In this document: positions 57,452 through 64,000 of the stretch, in pieces
Layout of the letters: every line of letters starts with the position of its first letter
Numbering within the stretch: position 1 is the stretch's first letter
Assembly (NCBI RefSeq): GCF_001468065.1
Contig: NZ_LNYZ01000013.1
Location: 551,118-615,117, forward strand
Length of the DNA: 64,000 nucleotides
Source of the DNA: Legionella steigerwaltii
GTDB lineage: Bacteria; Pseudomonadota; Gammaproteobacteria; Legionellales; Legionellaceae
Reading direction: 5' to 3'
Position numbers and translations under genes: made by a program
Notes under the pieces: model-generated
What the model was told of the DNA's origin: nothing
Database searches by the model: none
Seen by the model: the letters and a program-made list of their open reading frames with translations, nothing else

Positions 57452-57787
57452 TTAATTGGATTTCAAGTTGTGTTCCTTCCCAAGATCAAGCAATTGTTCA
57501 TTTTTTATTGTTAAGCCTTTATATTGGTCTTTGAGTATAGCAATTGCGTCTTTTGCAAACTCCGGGCTAATTGTCACCCTAAGTTGGTCTGAATGGAAAC
57601 CTGGTCCTCTAGGCTCAGCTTTAAAGTCCTTGTCTTTTTGGAACGAGATTCCTTTATTATCTTGGGCACGAATAATTGTTAAAAGTGCTTGATAAGCAAA
57701 AGTCATATCGCCGATTTTATCTAAGGTTCCATCTGTCATTACAAGGGAGCCATCGCGCTGTATTTCAACGGTTGTCTTGTAGGTCAT
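57452..57787 (-). CDS. Small orphan protein
   Basis: A 111-residue protein starting MTYKTTVEIQRDGSLVMTDG; a GTG four codons earlier is also possible, and GTGAG serves as ribosome site for the ATG. No signal peptide or membrane segment. The fold looks mixed alpha/beta, with basic and acidic residues alternating (SFQKDKDFKAEPRGPGFHSD). No family is recognised. It lies divergent from the acyltransferase gene. Confidence 0.5.
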   Translation of the reverse strand: MTYKTTVEIQRDGSLVMTDGTLDKIGDMTFAYQALLTIIRAQDNKGISFQKDKDFKAEPRGPGFHSDQLRVTISPEFAKDAIAILKDQYKGLTIKNEQLLDLGKEHNLKSN

Positions 57788-57969
57788 TTTTTTTCTCACT
57801 TTATGGTTAATTTGTATATAATTTTAGCAGAAATTATTAACAAGACATTAAACCCTCATTTATGGATAAAAAACTTTATTCCAGAACAGAAAGGAATTAG
57901 GATTACTTCATCATAAAAATCTAATTCTAGTTATTGATAACTAAAAAGAACTCCGCTTGGGTGCCACTC

Positions 57970-59142
57970 ATGAGAGATGATTCTAAGATTGAATTTGCAA
58001 ATACCCTACGGGGCCTTGCCGCACTATTTGTCGTCATCTCTCATTATTTAAGCGCTTTTTGGTATAAGAGGGACTCTATTGCTCATCTGATTAACGCACC
58101 TCTATTAACCCCTGAAGCTCATGCAACGCCAATTTATGTTACATGGCTTAACCTATTCTCGCTTTTTGACTGGGGCTCTTATGGGGTAGGTTTATTTTTC
58201 ATAATCAGCGGTTTTGTTATTCCCTTTTCACTTCAGAAGACCAATGGAATAGGTTTTTGTGTCACTCGTTTTTTTCGTATTGTTCCTACTTATATTGTTG
58301 GATTTAGTATGACCTTATTGGCTCTTTTTTTAGGAGGGAGATATTTTATTACAACATGGCCCTATACTTTTCAAGAGCTGTTAATTCACTACATTCCGGG
58401 TATTCGAGACATTCTTGAGTCAAGAAATATTGACGTGATTATCTGGACTCTTGAAGTAGAAATGAAGTTCTATCTCATAGTAGCCATATCGATTGCCTGG
58501 TTTCGCAGTTACTCTCTAAAGGTTTTTTTTATACCCGCATTACTTTTTCTTTTAACCTGTTTTCTAGCGCATAGGACTCCAGAGTGGGCAACAAGTAATT
58601 TGGCAGCATTCATTTGGTCAGAAATTTACATGATGTCAGCACAATATATAATTTTTATGTTTATTGGTGTTGTGTTTCATTATTTATATTGTCATAAAAT
58701 TACGCCCGATTTGGGTTATTTTTTTATCGGTATCTTATTGACCATGTTTTGTATTGCTTGGTGGTCAGGACCTTATGCAGGAAATTTAATCCTGGCTTGG
58801 AGCTATGCATTTGCTTTATTAACTTTTTTATTTGCCTATATTTTCCCTCATTTTTTTAAAGCAAATCGTGTATTTAATTTTTTGGCTCGTATTAGTTATC
58901 CGTTGTATGTTATTCATAGTATCGCAGGTTATGTTGCTCTACGTATGATGTTGGATATGAATTTTAAAACTTGGCTGTCTCTGTTGCTCGTTTTTATTAC
59001 CTCTCTGTTATTGTCTTGGTTTCTCCATATATTTATTGAGTTGCCTTCGCGCACATTAGGGCAAAAGCTTGCGGCAAAATTAAGTACCAACTCACTAGGA
59101 TCGCCAATATTTATTAAAAAAATGATAAAGTCATTGAGATGA
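57970..59142 (+). CDS. Acyltransferase-3 family membrane protein (OafA/YrhL-like)
   Basis: A 390-residue protein of about ten membrane helices, starting MRDDSKIEFANTLRG. The family motif FANTLRGLAALFVVISHY gives the catalytic His, and FFIISGFVIPFSL and the late YVIHSIAGYV are typical. It transfers acyl groups to envelope sugars, such as O-antigen or peptidoglycan. The start is uncertain: an in-frame TTG at 57934 and GTG at 57961 exist, but none has a good ribosome site. It is followed after 31 bp by a Rossmann-fold gene on the same strand. Confidence 0.85.
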   Translation: MRDDSKIEFANTLRGLAALFVVISHYLSAFWYKRDSIAHLINAPLLTPEAHATPIYVTWLNLFSLFDWGSYGVGLFFIISGFVIPFSLQKTNGIGFCVTRFFRIVPTYIVGFSMTLLALFLGGRYFITTWPYTFQELLIHYIPGIRDILESRNIDVIIWTLEVEMKFYLIVAISIAWFRSYSLKVFFIPALLFLLTCFLAHRTPEWATSNLAAFIWSEIYMMSAQYIIFMFIGVVFHYLYCHKITPDLGYFFIGILLTMFCIAWWSGPYAGNLILAWSYAFALLTFLFAYIFPHFFKANRVFNFLARISYPLYVIHSIAGYVALRMMLDMNFKTWLSLLLVFITSLLLSWFLHIFIELPSRTLGQKLAAKLSTNSLGSPIFIKKMIKSLR

Positions 59143-59173
59143 AAACAATCGCAGAAATTAACTTAGGAATCTT

Positions 59174-60073
59174 ATGTCAGCTTATGAAACCATTTTAAGC
59201 AAACAAGAAAAAAAATGGATCTTAGACAGACGCATAACAAGACTCTCTGACAATAAAGAGGTTCAAATTTATCCAATGGGAGCCGAACGCTATTTATCAT
59301 CTGCATTAGCTGGAAATCAAAAAGGCCGATATGATGTCCGAGCGGATATCGAGGGAAAAAATGTGTTGGTCATTCCTGGGTATGGGAATAGCAGCTTTTT
59401 ATTTGCCCAAGCCGGTGCTAAAACCATTACCGCCTATGATAAAGATCCAGTGACAATTGCTTGGATGAAAGCATTTAAAAAATATTACCTTTATCGTGAA
59501 TACGACAGTCAAGGAAATCCACTTCCTTCAATTGGCGAATTATTTGATGCACTCACTTGTTGGTATCCACCTTTAGTTACTTTATCGAGTGGAAAATTTA
59601 CTAATTTTCTAGCTTGGTTAATGTTCCCCAATTCATTAAGGAGGACTTATATTCACTATATGGTGGTATTGGTTCAACATGCAATTCAGTCAAAAAAACA
59701 AAGTAATTTTGAACTGGATAAAAATATTGAATTCTATGTGGGAACAATAGATAAACTACTGATGAGTGATAAAAAACAAACTTTTGATACTGCATTTGTC
59801 CCATATTTGCTTGGTGTTGAGAACGGGATTGAAAAAGAAAAAGATATCGTGTGCTTTATAGAACAATTAACTCAAATTGTTCCTGAAGGCCGCATTTTAG
59901 TAAGTCCTTCCAGAGACCTAAAACAATATTATATGATGGGAAAAAGTTATTTTGTAACAACAGGTTATGCAGATATTCAAGAGATCCCTGCATTAAAAAA
60001 TTATATTGTAGGAGAAGATAAATCCTGGTTTCGGACTCAAGGACTTGCAATATTTGGCGTCCGACGCAATTAA
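59174..60073 (+). CDS. Rossmann-fold protein, methyltransferase-like
   Basis: A 299-residue soluble protein. NVLVIPGYGNSSFLFAQAG and TITAYDKDPVTIAWMKAF look like the first two strands of a SAM-binding domain (Gly-rich loop, then an acidic residue at the end of strand 2). Two aromatic-rich helices (FTNFLAWLMFPNSLRRTYIH) might contact membrane or lipid. ILVSPSRDL is compatible with a late strand. No specific family is recognised. It follows the acyltransferase gene closely and may modify the same product. A GGA site precedes the ATG. Confidence 0.55.
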   Translation: MSAYETILSKQEKKWILDRRITRLSDNKEVQIYPMGAERYLSSALAGNQKGRYDVRADIEGKNVLVIPGYGNSSFLFAQAGAKTITAYDKDPVTIAWMKAFKKYYLYREYDSQGNPLPSIGELFDALTCWYPPLVTLSSGKFTNFLAWLMFPNSLRRTYIHYMVVLVQHAIQSKKQSNFELDKNIEFYVGTIDKLLMSDKKQTFDTAFVPYLLGVENGIEKEKDIVCFIEQLTQIVPEGRILVSPSRDLKQYYMMGKSYFVTTGYADIQEIPALKNYIVGEDKSWFRTQGLAIFGVRRN

Positions 60074-60398
60074 TCTGGTGTTTAAACCTATTCATGAATT
60101 ATTTAATTGAGGGCCAGCTCGCTGGTAGCTTACTTTCAGGTATCAAACACCAGAAAACTCTCGGCGTTCCAACTTTGATATCCCTAGAGGCTGAAAACTA
60201 AAATTATCAGTTGATGAAATAAAACAGTTAACGGAACCCGGAATCGTTAAATAGGATGTTAAATCTGTACTCCCCGGGTTCCGCTGCGCTGCACCCAGGC
60301 TACAAAACCTCAAGCATTCAAGACCAAGGCTCTTAATCACTTTATTTTTCAAATTTTTATGCCATAAATTAAATCAAGGTGAGCAATTTGATCGACAT
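60074..60398. other. Intergenic region with an inverted repeat and palindrome copy F
   Basis: CTGGTGTTTAAACC (60075-60088) is the inverse of GGTATCAAACACCAG (60139-60153) with one or two mismatches, probably ending the upstream transcript. Then comes palindrome copy F (60229-60304). The promoter of the Mut7-C gene should lie after 60305. Confidence 0.6.
60229..60304. repeat. Dispersed palindrome, degraded copy F
   Basis: The right arm CCCCGGGTTCCGCTGCGCTG with following CACCCAGGCTACA is intact. The left arm is reduced to TAACGGAACCCGGA. This is the only copy apart from B between two genes of the same direction. Confidence 0.8.
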
Positions 60399-61136
60399 AT
60401 GATTTCCATTCAGTTACGATTTTATGAAGAGTTAAATGATTTTCTTTCGCCAGAAAAGCGTAAAACACAGTTTATTCATACCGTAGCTCAAAAAACCTCA
60501 ATTAAAGATCTTATTGAATCTCTTGGGGTTCCGCATACTGAAATCGAAGTGATTTTAGTCAATGGAAAATCAGTTGATTTCAGCTATCTTGTTCAAGATA
60601 AAGATTATATTTCCGTATATCCTGTTTTTGAGACTTTTGATGTAAGTGAGTTAATTCGACTTCGTCCGAAGCCACTGAGAAAAATGCGATTTATTCTGGA
60701 CGTCCATCTTGGGAAACTCGCTAAGTATTTGCGTTTACTCGGATTTGATGTGATTTATGAAAACAATTTGACAGATGAGGCCATTATTAAATGCAGTAAA
60801 AATGAACATCGAATTGTGCTAACACGTGATATCGGAATTTTAAAAAACAAAACCATCACACACGGTCACTGGATGCACCATACCGACCCTGAACAACAAG
60901 TAGAGGAAGTGCTGCATCAGTTCCAGTTAAAGAAGCAGTGCCATCCATTTACGCGGTGTCTCTCTTGTAATGGGCAGTTAAAAAACATTGAAAAAGACAA
61001 AGTTAGCGCAGATATTCCAAAATTGGCACAAAAATATTATGAAACCTTCATGCTGTGCGAGTCTTGCAAAAAAGTTTATTGGGAAGGCTCACACTATAAT
61101 AAGTTAAAAAAATGGGTTGAAAATATTTTACATTGA
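60399..61136 (+). CDS. Ubiquitin-like plus Mut7-C RNase-like protein
   Basis: A 245-residue protein. Residues 1-85 form a MoaD/ThiS-like beta-grasp domain (ISIQLRFYEELNDFL, then VILVNGKSVDFSYLVQDKD). Residues 95-245 match Mut7-C, a PIN-like nuclease domain: RFILDVHLGKLAKYLRLLGFD, VLTRDIGIL with the acidic residues, and a zinc ribbon with CLSC and CESCKKVYWEGSHY. The fusion is known but undercharacterised, with a likely role in RNA turnover. The beta-grasp lacks a terminal GlyGly, so it is not a conjugated modifier. Confidence 0.85.
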   Translation: MISIQLRFYEELNDFLSPEKRKTQFIHTVAQKTSIKDLIESLGVPHTEIEVILVNGKSVDFSYLVQDKDYISVYPVFETFDVSELIRLRPKPLRKMRFILDVHLGKLAKYLRLLGFDVIYENNLTDEAIIKCSKNEHRIVLTRDIGILKNKTITHGHWMHHTDPEQQVEEVLHQFQLKKQCHPFTRCLSCNGQLKNIEKDKVSADIPKLAQKYYETFMLCESCKKVYWEGSHYNKLKKWVENILH

Positions 61137-61189
61137 ATCCATATTCACTGCTAAACTAAAGAGATACCTAATTTTTTAATTAAAACATT

Positions 61190-61591
61190 ATGATAAATCA
61201 TCCAATTGATTCTTTTTTTCAATCAAAAGCATTCGCTGTGATTGGTGCTTCATCCAATCGCGCTAAATTTGGAAATAAGGTTTTACGTTGTTATCAACAA
61301 AATGACAAAAAAGTGTATCCTGTAAATCCTCAAGAAACTCAAATTGAAGGATTATCGGTTATCTCTTCGGTACGTGATTTACCCGACGAAGTAGAAAGCA
61401 TTTCTATAATAACCCCACCGACTGTTACTGAGAAAATTGTTGAGGAAGCAATTCAAAAAGGCATTAAAAATATTTGGATGCAGCCAGGTGCAGAGAGTGA
61501 GAAAGCCATTCAAAACTGCAAACAGCATAAAATAAATATCATAGCGGGCGGCCCCTGCATTTTAGTTACTCTGGATTATAAAGAACACTAA
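61190..61591 (+). CDS. CoA-binding domain protein
   Basis: A 133-residue single-domain protein: FAVIGASSNRAKFGNKVLR (nucleotide loop), VYPVNP, ISIITPP and NIWMQPGAES are the CoA_binding_2 pattern seen in YccU-type proteins. It probably binds CoA or acyl-CoA; the physiological role of this family is not settled. It follows the Mut7-C gene after 53 bp on the same strand. Confidence 0.9.
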   Translation: MINHPIDSFFQSKAFAVIGASSNRAKFGNKVLRCYQQNDKKVYPVNPQETQIEGLSVISSVRDLPDEVESISIITPPTVTEKIVEEAIQKGIKNIWMQPGAESEKAIQNCKQHKINIIAGGPCILVTLDYKEH

Positions 61592-61682
61592 GATTTTTTC
61601 ACATCTCCACCACTAATGGAGAATCACATGTTTTTTTTGCCATATATGGATGATAATTTGGCTGTAATTATGAGGGATATCT

Positions 61683-62687
61683 ATGTACATGTGGCTTGAA
61701 CTATTGATTATGCTGTTTCTTATCTTAATATCAGCACAATTATTTTCTAATGCGTTGGAATATTTTGGTGAGCGAATAAACATTTCAACGGGGGTTACAG
61801 GTTCAATATTCGCAGCAATTTCCACCGCACTGCCAGAAACAACCGTACCGCTTTTAGCAATTCTTGCAGGAACCTCTGATCGGCAAATTAATGAAGAAAT
61901 TAGCGTTGGGGCAATTTTGGGTGCTCCATTAATGTTATCAACCTTATCAACGTTTATTATGGCTTTTTCAGTGATTAAAAAGCGGGGCGTTAATGGATAC
62001 ATAGCACCAGAATTTACTGGATTTAAACGAGATTTGAATTTTTTCTTAATTGCATTTACATTTGGTGCATTAGCAATGTTCCTGCCACTAAAGCCAAACT
62101 ATATACGTATTTTATTCAGTATCATCCTCATTTCTCTTTATTTTATCTATTTATTATTTACCTTCAGCGCATCTAAAGCCTTGGTGGAAAAAGGACATGC
62201 CGTCATCACTAATGAACCTTTGCTTCTAACCAAATTCGGTTTAAAAACCAATCTTAAAACAATCCTAATCCAATTGATTTTTGGCCTAATTTTATTAGTA
62301 TTTAGCGCAAAAGGATTCATTGAAGGGGTCCATGGGGTGGCCGACTCTATTGGGATACCTGTTCTGCTTTTATCATTGCTTATTATTCCTTTAGCCACTG
62401 AATTACCAGAAAAGGTAAACAGTGTAATTTGGGTAAGAAAAGGTCAAGATACTCTTGGTTTTGGTAATATAACCGGGGCGATGGTCTTTCAGGGTACATT
62501 ACTGCCTGCATTAGGCATACTTTTAACACCCTGGCAACCGTCCAGAATAGTGCTTACTGGCATCCTTGTCACATACCTTGCTACGGCATGGCTAAGATTT
62601 AGAATTTCAATTCATGGAATTAAAATTAGCGCATTGTTTTTAAACGGAATTTTATACGTAACTTATCTAGGGATCGTTCTTTCATAA
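61683..62687 (+). CDS. CaCA-family sodium/calcium exchanger-like protein
   Basis: A 334-residue inner-membrane protein of about ten helices. Two inverted alpha-repeat motifs are visible: TGSIFAAISTALPETTVPLL (about 34-53) and LLIIPLATELPEKVNSV (about 235-251), with the acidic residues that bind the cation. It exchanges Ca2+ or another divalent for Na+ or H+. A GAGGGATA site precedes the ATG. Ion specificity is not readable. Confidence 0.85.
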   Translation: MYMWLELLIMLFLILISAQLFSNALEYFGERINISTGVTGSIFAAISTALPETTVPLLAILAGTSDRQINEEISVGAILGAPLMLSTLSTFIMAFSVIKKRGVNGYIAPEFTGFKRDLNFFLIAFTFGALAMFLPLKPNYIRILFSIILISLYFIYLLFTFSASKALVEKGHAVITNEPLLLTKFGLKTNLKTILIQLIFGLILLVFSAKGFIEGVHGVADSIGIPVLLLSLLIIPLATELPEKVNSVIWVRKGQDTLGFGNITGAMVFQGTLLPALGILLTPWQPSRIVLTGILVTYLATAWLRFRISIHGIKISALFLNGILYVTYLGIVLS

Positions 62688-62828
62688 TGTATAACTATGA
62701 ACCGATGTTCTCAACTTATCTTTATTAAAAAATAATTATCTCTTATTTTATTTTCACAATGAATAAGTTATAAGCTCATATAACGAGCAGAATAATAATA
62801 TTTTTCATAAGAATGGAGCGTATGTTTT

Positions 62829-64000
62829 ATGAAGTTTGATGTCATTGTACTTGGCAGTGGAATTGTTGGCGTATCGATTGCAACACATTTGCAAATGCGT
62901 GGACGTTCCGTAGCATTGATCGATTTAAAGTTGCCAGGAAGTGAGACATCATTTGGGAACGCTGGGTTAATTCAACGTGAGGGCGTATATCCTTATGCCT
63001 TTCCAAGAGATATTGTTTCTTTAATTAAGTATTCTTTGAACTCATCGCCTGATGTCAGATATCATCCAAAATCGATATTCAAACTTGCACCTTTCTTATG
63101 GAAATACTGGAGTAACTCTCATTCTTTTCGCCATGCAAAGATCGCTCGTTCCTATGAAACTCTAATTCAACATAGCGTGAGTGAACATCACTTTCTTGCT
63201 GATGCTGCAGAAGCTCGACATTTATTGCGCTCAGGGGGCTGGATTAAAGTATTTAGAACTGCAAAAAAACAAGATGTAGAAGTAAAATTTGCTGAGCGGT
63301 GCAAAACTGAATACGGCATCCAATTTGAGTTTCTTGATTCATCCTCATTACATCAAATTGAACCTGATCTCGATCAATCGTTGTTAAGCGCTCTTCGATA
63401 TATAGGCTCTGAAGCAGTAAGCGACCCAGGTGCGTTGGTAGCAGCATACGCAAAATATTTTGAACATCTTGGTGGTCAGTTCATTTTCGGTGATGCATTC
63501 ACTTTATCCAATCAATGGACTGTTCAAACAGAGCAGGGCAAAATCAAGGCTGATTCTGCAGTGATTGCCTTAGGACCATGGTCAGACATTTTATGTGCTC
63601 GTCTTGGATATCACTTTCCACTCGCAGTGAAACGAGGATATCATATGCATTATGCGGTAAGCCAAAATGCACATCTTGCTCATCCTGTATTTGATATTGA
63701 GAACGGTTATTTAATAGCTCCTATGTCACGTGGAATTCGTCTGACTACCGGAGCTGAATTTGCAACGCGCGACTCGAAAAAAACACCGGTGCAGCTTGAT
63801 TTGGTAGAACCTATTGCTCGTACGCTTTTTCCAATTACTACACGACTTGATGAGTCTCCTTGGATGGGGTGTAGGCCATGTACTCCTGATATGCTTCCTA
63901 TTATTGGTCCCGCTCCCCGTCATAATGGGCTTTGGTTCGCATTTGGTCATGCACATCATGGTTTGACACTGGGACCAATTACGGGTCGTTTGCTTGCTGA
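62829..64000 (+). CDS. DadA-like FAD-dependent amino-acid dehydrogenase, 3'-truncated
   Basis: The frame runs from an ATG at 62829 with a GGAG site to the window edge, about 390 codons. The start MKFDVIVLGSGIVGVSIATH is the dinucleotide-binding GxGxxG, and ETSFGNAGLIQ, ALGPWSD and the late WMGCRPCTPDMLPIIGPAP and FGHAHHGLTLGP are DAO-superfamily motifs as in D-amino-acid dehydrogenase. It would oxidise D-amino acids (or another amine) and pass electrons to the respiratory chain. The end is outside the window. Confidence 0.88.
   Translation, partial: MKFDVIVLGSGIVGVSIATHLQMRGRSVALIDLKLPGSETSFGNAGLIQREGVYPYAFPRDIVSLIKYSLNSSPDVRYHPKSIFKLAPFLWKYWSNSHSFRHAKIARSYETLIQHSVSEHHFLADAAEARHLLRSGGWIKVFRTAKKQDVEVKFAERCKTEYGIQFEFLDSSSLHQIEPDLDQSLLSALRYIGSEAVSDPGALVAAYAKYFEHLGGQFIFGDAFTLSNQWTVQTEQGKIKADSAVIALGPWSDILCARLGYHFPLAVKRGYHMHYAVSQNAHLAHPVFDIENGYLIAPMSRGIRLTTGAEFATRDSKKTPVQLDLVEPIARTLFPITTRLDESPWMGCRPCTPDMLPIIGPAPRHNGLWFAFGHAHHGLTLGPITGRLLA

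Noticed and set aside
61613..62002. Minus-strand frame opposite the CaCA exchanger
   Set aside because: It mirrors the conserved membrane motif of the exchanger on the plus strand and has no ribosome site or family match.
1..64000. tRNA and rRNA genes
   Set aside because: I looked for T-loop and anticodon-arm patterns in the gaps and saw none that fold convincingly; a covariance search would settle it.
1..64000. Insertion sequences or prophage genes
   Set aside because: No transposase, integrase or phage structural motif was recognised in any translated frame.

Overview
The window is about 64 kb of AT-rich chromosome from a Legionella species, probably not L. pneumophila itself. The evidence is the mix of gammaproteobacterial core genes (rpsB-tsf-pyrH-frr, ubiG, aspS, mutH, acnA, putA, the arginine succinyltransferase genes) with scattered genes that look like Dot/Icm effectors: a TcdA/TcdB-type glycosyltransferase, a Rab-like GTPase with a membrane anchor, a large ankyrin-repeat protein, a membrane/coiled-coil protein and several small orphans. 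An intergenic RNA resembling RsmY/RsmZ lies behind a LetA-like box. A dispersed palindrome occurs six times, mostly in 3'-3' intergenic gaps.

Layout. 1-2.7 kb: the end of a YceI gene, a Spy/CpxP-like periplasmic gene and the glycosyltransferase effector candidate. 2.8-6.0 kb: rpsB-tsf-pyrH-frr with a promoter, a structured leader and an rpsB/tsf terminator. 6.2-7.9 kb: the Rab-like GTPase, the remnant of a second copy of its tail, and a frameshifted acidic gene. 8.2-14.2 kb: a minus-strand operon, M20 hydrolase-astA-astD-astB-spermidine-synthase-like gene. 14.4-15.7 kb: a coiled-coil effector candidate. 16-17.5 kb: a degenerate uracil-DNA-glycosylase-fold gene coupled to ubiG. 17.6-19.2 kb: a ProQ/FinO protein, the CsrA-titrating RNA candidate and an L,D-transpeptidase. 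19.6-28.8 kb: putA, an alpha/beta hydrolase, an amino-acid permease, acnA and a membrane orphan. 29-35 kb: an orphan fliK, small secreted proteins, an SDR, a Cys-every-third-residue peptide gene followed by a His-rich DUF6969-like gene, a PAS-receiver protein and a membrane acyltransferase. 35.3-41.8 kb: fmdB-like, DUF502, aspS, an MscS-type channel and mutH. 41.8-46.4 kb: a membrane orphan, the ankyrin protein and a phasin with a histone-H1-like tail. 46.6-49 kb: GNAT, amidase and a second Spy-like gene. 49.1-54.8 kb: a 1905-residue kinase-like/ATPase/GAF/GGDEF/EAL protein. 55-64 kb: an orphan, formate dehydrogenase, a small orphan, an acyltransferase, a Rossmann protein, a Mut7-C protein, a CoA-binding protein, a CaCA exchanger and the start of a DadA-like oxidoreductase.

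How the genes fit together. Amino-acid catabolism is prominent: arginine (AST), proline (PutA), amino-acid uptake, D-amino-acid oxidation and aconitase, which suits a bacterium that feeds on host amino acids. Regulation points to the LetAS-Rsm-CsrA switch, cyclic-di-GMP turnover and ProQ/FinO RNA binding. The most promising poorly described unit is the secreted Cys/Lys/Gly-repeat peptide with its His-rich neighbour (31.9-32.9 kb). All functional calls come from reading motifs by eye; no database search was run.
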